Shown here in pieces: positions 19,951 to 30,798 of a stretch of 64,000 nucleotides of DNA. A model generated the notes under the pieces. It made no database searches, had not been told where the DNA came from, and saw only the letters and a list, made by a program, of their open reading frames with translations. The position numbers were made by a program, and so were the translations under genes. Origin of the DNA: Buchnera aphidicola (Artemisaphis artemisicola) (lineage in GTDB: Bacteria; Pseudomonadota; Gammaproteobacteria; Enterobacterales; Enterobacteriaceae); assembly GCF_005082365.1 (NCBI RefSeq), contig NZ_CP034900.1, forward strand, positions 372,001 through 436,000, given 5' to 3'. Position 1 is the first letter of the stretch, and the number at the start of each line of letters is the position of its first letter.

Positions 19951-22053
19951 ATGAAATATTTATTTGCAAGCGCAAATTTTGGTACAGAAATATTATTGGA
20001 AAAAGAACTATTATTTTTAGGAGCTAAAAATTTAAATATAAAAAATGGAGGAATTTATTACGAAGGTGATGAATTTTTATTATATAATAGTTTAATGTGG
20101 AGTAGAATTGCATCACGTATTTTTTTATGCATAAAAAAATTTAATATAAATAATATTACAGATCTTTATCATAATATATATTCCATTAATTGGACTAAAA
20201 TTTTTGATGTAAATTATACTTTTTTAGTTAATTTTAAAGGTACAAACAGTATTATTCGTAATAGTTTATTTGGATCCTTAATTATAAAAGATGCTATTGT
20301 TGATCAATTTAAAAAAAAATTATCTTGCCGTCCGAATATTAATCTTAATAAACCAGATATTCGAATCAAATCATTATTATTAAACAATACTATACATATT
20401 ATGCTTGATTTAAGTGGAGAATCTTTAAATAAAAGAGAATACCGCAAATTTCATCACATAACCCCCATTAAAGAAAATTTAGCTGCAGCAATCGTACTAA
20501 ATTCAGGATGGAATCAAAAAATTCCAATGATAGACCCTATGTGTGGATCAGGCACTTTATTAATTGAAGCAGCTATGATAGCTTCTGATAGAGCTCCTGG
20601 ATTAACAAGATCAAAATGGGGATTTCAATCATGGAAACAGCATAATAAAAAATTATGGGATAATATTGTTAAAACAGCTCAAGAAAGATTTAAAATAGGA
20701 AAGAAAAAATGCTTTAAAAATTATTTTATTGGTTATGATTACAACCCTGAAATTATAAAAAAAGCTCAGATAAATGCATCGAATGCAGGTTTATCAAAAA
20801 TAATTCATTTTTTTACACAAGACTTAAATGATTTAAAAAATACTTATAATAAAAAAGAAAAAGGAATATTATTGTGTAATCCACCTTATGGAGAAAGATA
20901 TAAATCCGAAAATCAATTATTAGGATTATATGTACAATTAGGAATAACAGCAAAAAAATATTTTAGCAATTGGAAGTTATCAATTTTTAGTTCATCTATA
21001 TTTTTGTTAAAATTTTTACAAATGCAATCATATAAAGAATTTTTATTAAAAAATGGTTCATTAAGTTGCATTCAAAAAAATTATGAAATTTTTTTTAAAA
21101 ATATAGATATTAAAAATACTGAATATCAAGATAGATTAAGAAAAAACTTTAAAAAGTTAAAAAAATGGGCTGATTTAGAAAAAATACAATGTTTTCGAGT
21201 ATACAATGCTGATTTACCAAACTACAATATAGTAGTAGATGTTTATGATCAATGGGTAGTGATTCAGGAATATAAAGCACCAAAATTAATCCATGATAAA
21301 AAATCATTTAAAAGATTATGTCATGCTATTTATTATACTAAAAAAATATTATCTATTTCTATAAATAGAATAATATTAAAAATTAGAAAAAAAAACAAAA
21401 ATAAAACACAATATAATAAACTATTTAATAGTAATACTTTTATTTTAATTCAAGAATATTATGCAAAGTTCTTAGTTAACTTAGTAGATTATTTAGATAC
21501 TGGATTGTTTTCAGATAAAAGATTAATAAGAAAATTATTAGGAAGCATGTCTAAAGGAAAAGATTTTTTAAACTTATTTTCATATACAGGAACTGCAACT
21601 GTTTATGCTGGATTAGGAGAAGCAAAAAGTACAACTAGTGTAGATATATCCAATACTTATATTCGATGGTCTAAACGTAATATGTCTATTAATAATTTAA
21701 CAAATTCTAAAAATATTTTTATTCAATCTGATTGTATAAATTGGGTCAAAAAAAACAAAAAAAAATTTGATCTAATATTTATAAATCCACCTACTTTTTC
21801 AAACTCTAAAAAAATGCATCAATCATTTGATTTAAAAAGAGATTATCTTGATTTAATGACTGATTTAAAAAAAATTTTAAATAATAAAGGCTATATTATT
21901 TTTTCAAGCTCTACAAAAAATTTTACAATTGATATTAATCATTTAAATAAGATAAAATTACATGTAAAAAATATTACAAAAAAAACTCAATCTAAAGATT
22001 ATTTAAAAAATTCAAAAATTTACCATTCTTGGTTAATAACACATAGTCAATGA
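19951..22053 (+). CDS. rlmL: Bifunctional 23S rRNA methyltransferase RlmKL
   Basis: This fused enzyme methylates G2445 (RlmL half) and G2069 (RlmK half) of 23S rRNA. The 700 residues (702 in E. coli) carry an N-terminal THUMP domain, then an N2-guanine methyltransferase with DPMCGSGTLLIEAAM (SAM loop) and LCNPPYGER (catalytic NPPY), and a second Rossmann methyltransferase near the C-terminus with DFLNLFSYTGTATVYAG and INPPTFSNSKK. Both catalytic halves look intact. It lies between pyrD and uup; the small genes found between pyrD and rlmL in E. coli are missing. Confidence 0.95.
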   Translation: MKYLFASANFGTEILLEKELLFLGAKNLNIKNGGIYYEGDEFLLYNSLMWSRIASRIFLCIKKFNINNITDLYHNIYSINWTKIFDVNYTFLVNFKGTNSIIRNSLFGSLIIKDAIVDQFKKKLSCRPNINLNKPDIRIKSLLLNNTIHIMLDLSGESLNKREYRKFHHITPIKENLAAAIVLNSGWNQKIPMIDPMCGSGTLLIEAAMIASDRAPGLTRSKWGFQSWKQHNKKLWDNIVKTAQERFKIGKKKCFKNYFIGYDYNPEIIKKAQINASNAGLSKIIHFFTQDLNDLKNTYNKKEKGILLCNPPYGERYKSENQLLGLYVQLGITAKKYFSNWKLSIFSSSIFLLKFLQMQSYKEFLLKNGSLSCIQKNYEIFFKNIDIKNTEYQDRLRKNFKKLKKWADLEKIQCFRVYNADLPNYNIVVDVYDQWVVIQEYKAPKLIHDKKSFKRLCHAIYYTKKILSISINRIILKIRKKNKNKTQYNKLFNSNTFILIQEYYAKFLVNLVDYLDTGLFSDKRLIRKLLGSMSKGKDFLNLFSYTGTATVYAGLGEAKSTTSVDISNTYIRWSKRNMSINNLTNSKNIFIQSDCINWVKKNKKKFDLIFINPPTFSNSKKMHQSFDLKRDYLDLMTDLKKILNNKGYIIFSSSTKNFTIDINHLNKIKLHVKNITKKTQSKDYLKNSKIYHSWLITHSQ

Positions 22054-22059
22054 AACTTC

Positions 22060-22091
22060 AAGGATAGAAAAAATTAAGGATAGAAAAAATT
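22060..22091. repeat. 16-bp tandem duplication containing the uup ribosome binding site
   Basis: The 16 bases AAGGATAGAAAAAATT at 22060-22075 are repeated exactly at 22076-22091, directly before the uup ATG at 22093. Each copy has an AAGGA; the second is about 12 bases from the start. Confidence 0.9.
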
Positions 22092-22092
22092 T

Positions 22093-23883
22093 ATGCCTTT
22101 AATTAATATTCAGAATGCTTATTTATCATTTAGTAATATAGAAATTTTAAAAAATAGCACATTACATATTAACAATAATGAAAGAGTGTGTTTAATTGGT
22201 AAAAATGGAACTGGAAAATCTACTCTTTTAAAAGTTATTAATAAAAAACAAGAATTAGACAAAGGACGTATTATTTACAAAAAAAATATAAATATTAATT
22301 ATTTAAAACAAGAAAATCCTAGAAATATAAACATATCTATATATGATTTTATTCATTTAAGTTTAATTAGAAACCAAGATAATAAAAAAAAAAATACAAA
22401 TAGTACAATAGAAGTAGAAAAAATAATTAATTTAATTCAATTAAATAAAAATACTTTATTATCTAAATTATCAGGAGGACTATTAAGAAAAGTTGCATTA
22501 GGTCGTGTATTAATAGGAAATCCTGATTTATTATTATTAGACGAACCTACAAATCATTTAGATATGAAAACAGTTTCATGGCTTGAAAAGTTTTTAAAAA
22601 AATTTTCCGGTAGTATATTATTCGTCTCACATGATAGACATTTTATTCAAAATATATCTACACGTATTATAGATCTTGATCGTGGAAAATTAGTTTCTTG
22701 GCCAGGAGATTACAAAAACTTTATAAAATTAAAAAATGATAGTTATCGAATTGAAAAAATACAAAAAAAATTATTTGATAAAAATTTAGAAAAAGAAGAA
22801 AAATGGATTAGAAAGGGAATAAAAGCACGTTCAACTCGTAATGAAGGAAGATTTAAAAACTTAAAAAAATTACGAATAGAACATAAAGAATATAAAAAAA
22901 TAGAACAATTAAATAATATAAAAATTAATCAATCTGAAAATACTTTAGGAAAAATAATTTTTAAATTAAAAAATATAGATTTTCTAATTAATAAAGAATA
23001 TATTATTAAAAACTTTTCATCAACTATTCAACATGGTGATAAATTAGGAATAATTGGTAAAAATGGATGCGGGAAAAGTACTATAATAAAAATTCTTACA
23101 GGAGAAAAAAAACCTCAAAAAGGAGAAGTTTATACAGGTACAGGATTAAGAATAGCATATTTTGATCAAAATAGATCCATATTGAATCCTAATAAATCTA
23201 TTATTGATAATATATCTTATGGAACAGATAAAATTATATTCAATGGAAAAGAAAAACATATTATAGGATATCTAAAAAGTTTTAATTTTCAACCTAATCA
23301 ATTAAAAATTCTAGTTAAAACATTATCTGGTGGCGAATGTAATAGATTACTTTTAGCTTTATTATTTTTGCAGCCAAGCAATGTTTTAATCCTTGATGAA
23401 CCTACAAACGATCTAGATTTAGATACATTGCAATTATTAGAAAATATTATCATAGATTATAAAGGCACTGTTATAATAGTTAGTCATGATAAAACATTTA
23501 TTCAAAATACAGTAAATAAATTTTGGTATTTTAAAAAAAATGGATCAATTAGCACTCATTTAGGAAATTATGAATCTTTTAAAGAAGAAAAAAACAATTT
23601 TAAAAAATTAAAAATAAAAACACATCAATCACATTTTTCTATAAAAAATAAAAAAAATAATCACTTTAATAAAAAGCTTCGTCAAGTATTGTGTTCTATA
23701 GAAAAAATAGAAGATAATATTAAAAAACTTCAAAATGAAGCTAACGGACCATATTTTTTACAAAAAAAATTAAAAGAACGATTATTAATCTTAACAAAAT
23801 TAACCCAAGAAGAGAAAATATTAGAGAAAAAATTTTTATATTGGGAATTGTTAGAACAAAGTTTATATAAAAAAAATAAATAA
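22093..23883 (+). CDS. uup: ABC-F ATPase Uup
   Basis: Uup is a soluble ABC-F protein with two ATPase domains and no membrane segment; family members act on ribosomes, and Uup affects transposon excision and branched DNA in E. coli. The 596 residues (635 in E. coli) show Walker A IGKNGTGKST and IGKNGCGKST, signatures LSGGLLRK and LSGGECNR, Walker B LLLLDEPTNHLD and LILDEPTNDLD, and a C-terminal coiled coil. The linker between the ATPases contains KGIKARSTRNEGR. An A11 tract at 22384-22394 is in frame. Confidence 0.95.
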   Translation: MPLINIQNAYLSFSNIEILKNSTLHINNNERVCLIGKNGTGKSTLLKVINKKQELDKGRIIYKKNININYLKQENPRNINISIYDFIHLSLIRNQDNKKKNTNSTIEVEKIINLIQLNKNTLLSKLSGGLLRKVALGRVLIGNPDLLLLDEPTNHLDMKTVSWLEKFLKKFSGSILFVSHDRHFIQNISTRIIDLDRGKLVSWPGDYKNFIKLKNDSYRIEKIQKKLFDKNLEKEEKWIRKGIKARSTRNEGRFKNLKKLRIEHKEYKKIEQLNNIKINQSENTLGKIIFKLKNIDFLINKEYIIKNFSSTIQHGDKLGIIGKNGCGKSTIIKILTGEKKPQKGEVYTGTGLRIAYFDQNRSILNPNKSIIDNISYGTDKIIFNGKEKHIIGYLKSFNFQPNQLKILVKTLSGGECNRLLLALLFLQPSNVLILDEPTNDLDLDTLQLLENIIIDYKGTVIIVSHDKTFIQNTVNKFWYFKKNGSISTHLGNYESFKEEKNNFKKLKIKTHQSHFSIKNKKNNHFNKKLRQVLCSIEKIEDNIKKLQNEANGPYFLQKKLKERLLILTKLTQEEKILEKKFLYWELLEQSLYKKNK

Positions 23884-23925
23884 TTTTATTAATATATATT
23901 ATATATATATTACAATAGAGTATTT

Positions 23926-24864
23926 TTATTTATTCATTTTTTCCATGCATTTTAAAGAACAGCAATTATTAAAAGTAATAGAACATTTTGGACATTGAAT
24001 AAAAAGAAGATGACATAAATCATAGTGACAATTAATATATCTATCAGAAGATTGATTGCATTGTTGACAATACGATATAATTTCATCTGATATTTTTTCA
24101 CTCATTCGATGATCAAAAACAAAATTTTTTCCTTTAAAAAGAATTGGTAATCCATGTTTTTTAGCATTGTGAACATAACCAATAATGCCACCTTCTAAAT
24201 GATAAATATATTTAAAACCATTAAATTTCATCCAAGCGGTAGCTTTTTCACATCGAATACCACCAGTACAATACATAACAATTTTTTTATTTTTCGCATA
24301 ATCAAATAATTTTATTATTTTTTTTAATTGTTCTCTAAAAGTTGTACTTTTAATTTCTATTGCTTTTTTAAAATGACCAATAGCATATTCGTAAGAATTT
24401 CTCATATCAATAAAAATAATTTTTGGATCATTTAACATTAAATTAAATTTTTTTGCTTTAATATAAGTTCCAACATTATTAGGATTAAAAAAAGGTATTG
24501 TAATGCCATCTTGTACAATTTTTTTTTTGACTTTCACAGATAAAACCCAAAAAGATTTTTTATCATCTAATGATTTATTAATTCTTAAATTGTTTAGTTC
24601 TAAATTAGATTGATATAAAAAATCTTTTAAAAAAAAATAATTTTTTACTGGAACGCTTATTTGTGCATTAATGCCTTCTTCAGCTATATAAACTCTTCCT
24701 AAAACATTATATTTATAAAATTTTTTATAAATTTTATCTCGATAATCCTGAGGATTAGTAATATTGAAATATTTATAAAAAGATAGTGTAAAACGATTTT
24801 CTTGTTTTAATAACATTAATTTTTTTAGTTCTTTTTTTGAAGCAACATTATGTAAAATTCGCAT
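23926..24864 (-). CDS. trhO: tRNA uridine 34 hydroxylase TrhO
   Basis: TrhO (YceA) hydroxylates uridine 34 of certain tRNAs using prephenate-independent chemistry. The 312 residues start MRILHNVASKKELKKL. They contain an N-terminal acylphosphatase-like domain (GRVYIAEEGINAQIS), a rhodanese domain with the catalytic Cys in MYCTGGIRCEKA, and a cysteine-rich C-terminal part (CQQCNQSSDRYINCHYDLC, CPKC). The E. coli protein (350) has an extra basic tail that is missing here. A T10 run at 24519-24528 (A10 in mRNA) is in frame. It converges on uup with only 42 AT-rich bases between and no clear terminator. Confidence 0.93.
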   Translation of the reverse strand: MRILHNVASKKELKKLMLLKQENRFTLSFYKYFNITNPQDYRDKIYKKFYKYNVLGRVYIAEEGINAQISVPVKNYFFLKDFLYQSNLELNNLRINKSLDDKKSFWVLSVKVKKKIVQDGITIPFFNPNNVGTYIKAKKFNLMLNDPKIIFIDMRNSYEYAIGHFKKAIEIKSTTFREQLKKIIKLFDYAKNKKIVMYCTGGIRCEKATAWMKFNGFKYIYHLEGGIIGYVHNAKKHGLPILFKGKNFVFDHRMSEKISDEIISYCQQCNQSSDRYINCHYDLCHLLFIQCPKCSITFNNCCSLKCMEKMNK

Positions 24865-24930
24865 TTAAAACAACCTTTAATTATTAAATTAAAACAATAT
24901 ATAGAAATTGACTATAAAAATTATTTTTAA

Positions 24931-27792
24931 TTAATGAGTTAAATTTTTAAAAAATTTTATTTTTTTAGATATTTTTTTATATATTTCATTCAATTTAGAT
25001 AGATTATCTTTTTGTTCAATGACTATATTTTTTGGGGCATACTCTAAAAATTTTTTATTTAAAACTTTTTTTTGAATTTTTAATATATTTAATTTTATTT
25101 TTTTTTCTTCTTTTATTAATCTCTGCAACTCTATTTCTTTATCTACTAATTTAAGAATAGGTACAACTACTTCTACTCCATCAATTATTTCTTGAACACA
25201 TAAATCTCTATCATATTTTTCAAATAGTATAATAATATTATCTAAAAAAGATATTTTTTTGAGTAATAAAGAATTTTCTTTAATAATTTTTTCTTGTTCA
25301 ATAGTAAGATTATATAAAAATAATGGTATTAATTTAGTTGCATTAATATTCATGTTAACTCTAATATTTCTTAAAAAAACAACAATTTTTTGTATAAAAT
25401 TCATATTGTATAAAACTTTTTTATCGTACAATTCATCATTATACTCTGGAAATAATTGCAACATAATTGTTTTATCTGTAATATTTCGAATTAATTTTAC
25501 ACGCTGCCAAATTGCTTCAGTAATAAATGGAATAATAGGATGCGCTAATCTTAAAAGTGATTCAAGAATATATATTAAAATATTTTTAGTAAAATATTCT
25601 TCTTTAGAAGAACCTTGTTTAATTATTATTTTTACAAATTCTAAATACCAATCACAAAATACATTCCAAACAAAATCATATAAAACATTAGCAGCAACGT
25701 CAAAACGATAAGTATCTAAAGATTTTCGATATAATTTAACTGTATTATTGAATTCTATTAAAATCCATTTATTTATTAATGACATACTATCTTTTACGCA
25801 AAAATTTAAAAAACTATGATTCTTTATATTTAAAATGACAAATCTACTAGCATTCCAAAGTTTATTACAAAAATTACGATATCCTTTTAATCTGCTCATA
25901 TCCCATTGTATATCACGAGTACTTGATGCTAAAGCAGAAAAAGTAAAACGCAGTGCATCCGTACCAGTTGATTCAATTCCTTTAGGAAATTGTTTTGTAG
26001 TACGTTGTATGATTTTATCATGCAATTTAGATTGTAATAGATTATTCGTTCTTTTTTCAATTAATTTATTCAATGAGATGCCATCTATCATATCAATAGG
26101 ATCAATTACGTTGCCTTTCGATTTAGACATTTTTTTTCCATCTTCATCTCGAATTAAACCTGTTATATATACATTTTTAAAAGGAACTTGAGATAATCCT
26201 CGTTTATCTTTAATAAAGTACATTGTTAACATAATCATTCTAGAGATCCAAAAAAAAATAATATCAAAACCACTAACTAAAACATTAGTAGGATGAAATA
26301 ATTTTAAAAATTCAGTTTTTTTAGGCCATCCTAAAGTAGAAAAAGTCCATAATCCAGAAGAAAACCAAGTATCTAAAACATCATTTTCTTGTTTTAGATG
26401 AATATTATTTGATAAAGAATATTCTTTGCGTATTTCTTCTTCATTATGTCCAACATATATATTTTTATCATCATCGTACCAAATTGGAATACGGTGTCCC
26501 CACCATAACTGGCGAGAAATACACCAATCTTCAATATTTTTCATCCAAGATGAGTACATGGTTTCATATTGTTGGGGTATAAAATTTATTTTTTTATCTT
26601 TAACAGCTTTTAAAGCAACTTGTGCTAATTTAGATGTTTGTAAGTACCATTGATTAGTTATCATTGGTTGAATTATAGAACCACTTCTATCACTACAAGG
26701 AATGACAATATTACATTCTTCAACTTTTTCTAAAAGTCCTAATTTTTTTAATTTTTCAATAACTTTAATACGTGCAGATAAAATGTCTAATTTTTGAAAT
26801 TGATAGGGAATAAATGTACTATGTTCTGTGGATGCATTACCTTGATAATCATAAACTTCAGCAACAGATTTTATTCGTCCATCAAAAGTAAAAATATTAA
26901 TCATTGGCAATTTATGACTAAATCCTACTTTATAATCATTAAAATCATGTGCTGGTGTAATTTTTACACAACCTGTTCCTTTTTCTATATCTGCATATTT
27001 ATCTTTAATAATAGGAATAACTCTATTAATTATAGGACATTTTACATATTGACCAATAAAACTATTGTATTTATGGTTTTCAGGATGAATAGCAATAGCT
27101 GTATCTCCAAACAAGGTTTCAGGTCTTGTTGTTGAAATCACTAAATATTGTATTTTATCATCTAAAACAGAATTTTTTTGAATAATTGGATATCGAATAA
27201 ACCACTTTTTTCCTTTTATTAAACGATGATCTACTTCTAAATCTGAAATTACAGTTTCTAATTTTGAGTCCCAGTGCACTAATCTTTTTTTTTGATAAAT
27301 AAAATTTTTTTTATATAATAAAATAAAGGCTTCTCTAACAGCTATAGAGATACCAGGATCTAAAGTAAATTTTTCATGATCCCAATCAACAGAAATCCCT
27401 AAACGTCTCATTTGCTTAGTAATAATACTATTAGATTCTTTTTTCCATTTCCAAATTTTTTTTACAAAATCATTTCTATTAAAATTTTTTTTAGTTTTAT
27501 TTTCTTCTAAAAATATTTTGTTTTCAACTAATATTTGTGTTGCTATTCCAGCATGATCTGTTCCTACTTGCCAAAATGTATTTTTTCCTTGCATTCTGTG
27601 ATAACGAATTAAAATATCCATAATTGTCTGTTGAAAAGCATGTCCCATATGCAAACTACCTGTAATATTTGGAGGTGGCATCATAATGCAAAAAGTTTCT
27701 TGCTTAGTATTATCAGGTTTAAAATATCCATTTTTTTCCCAAAAACTATAAAAAAATTCTTCAATATGTTTAGGATTATAAATTTTTTCCAT
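24931..27792 (-). CDS. valS: Valyl-tRNA synthetase
   Basis: It charges tRNA-Val and edits Thr-tRNA-Val. The 953 residues (951 in E. coli) include the HIGH-type motif PPNITGSLHMGH (His48 to His51), an editing domain, the KMSKS loop (GKKMSKSKGNVIDP), the anticodon-binding helices and a Lys-rich C-terminal coiled coil. In E. coli the order is pepA-holC-valS; here holC is gone and valS lies 96 bases after pepA on the same strand. Confidence 0.97.
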   Translation of the reverse strand: MEKIYNPKHIEEFFYSFWEKNGYFKPDNTKQETFCIMMPPPNITGSLHMGHAFQQTIMDILIRYHRMQGKNTFWQVGTDHAGIATQILVENKIFLEENKTKKNFNRNDFVKKIWKWKKESNSIITKQMRRLGISVDWDHEKFTLDPGISIAVREAFILLYKKNFIYQKKRLVHWDSKLETVISDLEVDHRLIKGKKWFIRYPIIQKNSVLDDKIQYLVISTTRPETLFGDTAIAIHPENHKYNSFIGQYVKCPIINRVIPIIKDKYADIEKGTGCVKITPAHDFNDYKVGFSHKLPMINIFTFDGRIKSVAEVYDYQGNASTEHSTFIPYQFQKLDILSARIKVIEKLKKLGLLEKVEECNIVIPCSDRSGSIIQPMITNQWYLQTSKLAQVALKAVKDKKINFIPQQYETMYSSWMKNIEDWCISRQLWWGHRIPIWYDDDKNIYVGHNEEEIRKEYSLSNNIHLKQENDVLDTWFSSGLWTFSTLGWPKKTEFLKLFHPTNVLVSGFDIIFFWISRMIMLTMYFIKDKRGLSQVPFKNVYITGLIRDEDGKKMSKSKGNVIDPIDMIDGISLNKLIEKRTNNLLQSKLHDKIIQRTTKQFPKGIESTGTDALRFTFSALASSTRDIQWDMSRLKGYRNFCNKLWNASRFVILNIKNHSFLNFCVKDSMSLINKWILIEFNNTVKLYRKSLDTYRFDVAANVLYDFVWNVFCDWYLEFVKIIIKQGSSKEEYFTKNILIYILESLLRLAHPIIPFITEAIWQRVKLIRNITDKTIMLQLFPEYNDELYDKKVLYNMNFIQKIVVFLRNIRVNMNINATKLIPLFLYNLTIEQEKIIKENSLLLKKISFLDNIIILFEKYDRDLCVQEIIDGVEVVVPILKLVDKEIELQRLIKEEKKIKLNILKIQKKVLNKKFLEYAPKNIVIEQKDNLSKLNEIYKKISKKIKFFKNLTH

Positions 27793-27888
27793 TATATTTA
27801 ACTATTAATTAATAAAAGAGGCGATAGTGCCATGTAAAAAAGATAGTATCTTAATTAATAAAAATTAGCAGTATATTATTTAAGTTAC

Positions 27889-29397
27889 TTAAGAATAAGT
27901 ATAGTTTGATTGATTTAATAAAAATTGAGATAAAAGTTCGACAGGACGACCTGTTGCTCCTTTATTTTTACCAGATTTCCATGCAGTTCCAGCAATATCT
28001 AAATGCGCCCAATTATATTTCCGTGTAAAATAAGAAAGAAAAAACGCAGCAGTTATAGCACCAGCTTTTCCTTTTCCAATATTAGATAAATCTGCAATAT
28101 CAGAACTAAGTTGTTTTTGATATTCTAAAAATAATGGCAAACGCCATATTTTATCATCTGTTTGCTGAGAAGCTCGATTTAATTCTTTTGCAAGATCTTC
28201 ACTATTAGTAAAGAGACCACTTACAGATTCTCCTAATGCTGTAACACATGCTCCAGTTAATGTTGCAATATCAATAACTATATTTGGAGAAAAACGTTCT
28301 ACATATGTTAAAGCATCAGATAATACCAAACGTCCTTCAGCATCAGTATTCAATACTTCCACTGTTCGACCAGACATAGTAGTTAAAACATCTCCTGGTC
28401 TAAAAGAATTACTTCCAATCATATTTTCACAACTAGCTATGATTCCTATTATTGTTAAAGGTAGCTGTAATTCAGCAGCCATAATTAAAATACCATATAC
28501 TGCTGCAGCACCACACATATCATATTTCATTTCATCCATATTTAAAGAAGGTTTTATAGATATTCCTCCAGAATCAAAAGTTAAACCTTTTCCTACTAAG
28601 GCAATTACTTTTTTATTAATTATATTATTACCAGAATATTTTATTACAGACATAAATGGTTTATTTTTTGCACCATCTCCAACTGCTAGATAAGCATTCA
28701 TTTTTAAATTTTTCATTTCTATAAAATCAATAATATCGACAGTAATATTTTTTTTATATTTTTTAAAAATTTTTTGAGCTTGATGGGATAAATACAAAGG
28801 ATTACAAATATTAGGAGGTAAATTGCTAAGATTTTTTGCATAAGAAATTCCACGATCAATTGCTAATGCATGTTTTAAAGATGTTTGAGCGATAAAAAAA
28901 TCATTTTCTTTTAAAATATTTAATGTAATTAAATTTAAATTTAAATGATTGCTATCTTTTTTATTTATTTTTATAATTTTATAAAGATTTTCCCTTATAG
29001 CAAGAACAGTCACTCTAATCAGCCAATATATGTTGTATTGATCGCTAATATTTATATCAATCAAAGAACAAATAATATTTTTTACAGAAATTTTTTTTAA
29101 AATATTTATTGTATTTTTTAGTATTTTTTTAAATATCAATATATTTATATTATTTTTATCACCACAACCTATTAACAATATTCTTTTAGAAAAAATTTGA
29201 GGAACGTTATATAACATAAGTGTCTCTCCTATTTCCCCTTTTATGTCTCCTAATTTTATTATATTTTTGATATACCCATTACTGCATTTATCTAAGTGTT
29301 TGGCAGAAACAGAAAGTTGATAAAAATTAAAAATACCCACTACTATACAATCAGTTTTTTCTTTATCTAAAGAACAATTCTTTATAAAAAAATTCAT
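27889..29397 (-). CDS. pepA: Leucyl aminopeptidase PepA
   Basis: PepA is a hexameric aminopeptidase with two metal ions; in E. coli it also binds DNA in Xer site-specific recombination and carAB control. The 502 residues match E. coli (503). Metal and active-site motifs are present: GKGLTFDSGGISIKP, DMCGAAAV and NTDAEGRLVLSDALTY. The N-terminal domain is diverged and Lys/Asn/Ile-rich, so I cannot say whether DNA binding is kept. It is the first gene of pepA-valS-trhO on the minus strand. Confidence 0.96.
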   Translation of the reverse strand: MNFFIKNCSLDKEKTDCIVVGIFNFYQLSVSAKHLDKCSNGYIKNIIKLGDIKGEIGETLMLYNVPQIFSKRILLIGCGDKNNINILIFKKILKNTINILKKISVKNIICSLIDINISDQYNIYWLIRVTVLAIRENLYKIIKINKKDSNHLNLNLITLNILKENDFFIAQTSLKHALAIDRGISYAKNLSNLPPNICNPLYLSHQAQKIFKKYKKNITVDIIDFIEMKNLKMNAYLAVGDGAKNKPFMSVIKYSGNNIINKKVIALVGKGLTFDSGGISIKPSLNMDEMKYDMCGAAAVYGILIMAAELQLPLTIIGIIASCENMIGSNSFRPGDVLTTMSGRTVEVLNTDAEGRLVLSDALTYVERFSPNIVIDIATLTGACVTALGESVSGLFTNSEDLAKELNRASQQTDDKIWRLPLFLEYQKQLSSDIADLSNIGKGKAGAITAAFFLSYFTRKYNWAHLDIAGTAWKSGKNKGATGRPVELLSQFLLNQSNYTYS

Positions 29398-29581
29398 GAT
29401 ATTTCTCTATTCAAAATGTTTTATATTCTAATTTAAAAAAATATTTTTCTAAAAAATTATATTTTACTATACTTTAAATTATTTTTTAAATAAAAAGCAT
29501 ATTCAATACATAAATCTATTTTTGATGCAATTAAAATTATGATGTTTTTAATTTAATAAAAATATTATATACTATAAAAAT

Positions 29582-29628
29582 AATTTTTCTTCAATTGCAA
29601 TTTTATTAAAAAACAATTTTTCTTCAAT
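29582..29628. repeat. Two 14-bp direct repeats before argI
   Basis: AATTTTTCTTCAAT occurs at 29582-29595 and again at 29615-29628, 33 bases apart, ending 14 bases before the argI ATG. It may be a partial duplication of the leader or chance in AT-rich sequence. I see no clear ARG box. Confidence 0.5.
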
Positions 29629-29641
29629 ATGAGATTTTAAT

Positions 29642-30658
29642 ATGAATAATCTTTATAAACGTGATTGTTTGAGACTTTTAGATTTTACTTCTTTAGAAAT
29701 CAATAATATTATATTATTAGCTGAAAAACTAAAAAAAGATAAAAAAAATAATAAAGAAATTCCATTGCTTAAAACAAAAAATATTGCTTTAATTTTTGAA
29801 AAAGAATCAACTCGTACTAGATGTTCATTTGAAGTTGCTGCTTTTGATCAAGGTGCTAATGTTACATATCTTGGACCAGGAAGTACTCATCTCGGAGTAA
29901 AAGAATCAATAGAAGATACTGCCAAAATACTTGGACGTTTATATGATGGAATTCAATATCGAGGTCATGATCATAAAATAATAGAAATTTTATCAAAATA
30001 CTCAAAAGCACCTGTATGGAACGGTTTAACTGAAAAATTTCATCCGACACAATTACTTGCTGATTTATTAACTATAAAAGAAAATTTCCCAGAAAAAAAA
30101 TTTTGTAACATAAAATGTGCTTATGTTGGAGATGCACATAATAATATAGGTAACAGTTTCTTAGAAGCAGCATTATTAGTTGGATTAGATCTACGCTTAG
30201 TTGCTCCTAAAGAATGTTGGCCAGAAAAAAAATTATTTAAATTTTGCCAAGAAGAAGCTAAGAAGAAAAAAAGAAATATAATATGCACTGAGAATGTTGC
30301 AGAAGGTGTAAAAAATGTAGATTTTATATATACTGACGTATGGGTATCTATGGGAGAACGCAAAGAAATATGGGAAAAAAGAATTAAATTATTAAGACCT
30401 TATCAAGTTAATCGCAATATGTTAAATATGACTTATAATTCTCAAGTGAAAATCTTACATTGCCTGCCAGCATTACATGATCAAAAAACTGACATGGGAA
30501 AATCGATACTAAAAAAATATGGTTTTCAAAACGGAATGGAAATAACAGATGATATCTTTAAAGAAAATCAAAAAATTATTTTTGAACAGGCAGAAAATCG
30601 ATTACATACTATAAAAGCTCTTCTTGTATCTAGTCTTTTAAAAAAAAATAATTTATAA
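29642..30658 (+). CDS. argI: Ornithine carbamoyltransferase
   Basis: It joins ornithine and carbamoyl phosphate to citrulline in arginine synthesis. The 338 residues (334 in E. coli) hold the carbamoyl phosphate motif STRTR (in [17 protein letters not shown]), [12 protein letters not shown], the DVWVSMGE block and the ornithine-site HCLPALHD. The genomic place next to pyrB matches E. coli argI rather than argF. Arginine is a nutrient supplied to the aphid host. Confidence 0.96.
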   Translation: MNNLYKRDCLRLLDFTSLEINNIILLAEKLKKDKKNNKEIPLLKTKNIALIFEKESTRTRCSFEVAAFDQGANVTYLGPGSTHLGVKESIEDTAKILGRLYDGIQYRGHDHKIIEILSKYSKAPVWNGLTEKFHPTQLLADLLTIKENFPEKKFCNIKCAYVGDAHNNIGNSFLEAALLVGLDLRLVAPKECWPEKKLFKFCQEEAKKKKRNIICTENVAEGVKNVDFIYTDVWVSMGERKEIWEKRIKLLRPYQVNRNMLNMTYNSQVKILHCLPALHDQKTDMGKSILKKYGFQNGMEITDDIFKENQKIIFEQAENRLHTIKALLVSSLLKKNNL

Positions 30659-30798
30659 TAGACACATTAAAAAAATAAAAGTAAAATTTACTATAATAAA
30701 TTATTTAAATGTTATAAAATTAATATTTATTATAATTTTTTATATATCGTAGATCATCTCATGCTATTTTTATTTTAAATATCAAGGATAAATAAATT

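Noticed and set aside
25259-27135. Several open frames on the plus strand within valS
   Set aside because: They run antisense to a full-length conserved synthetase, have no recognisable family and reflect AT-biased codon use.
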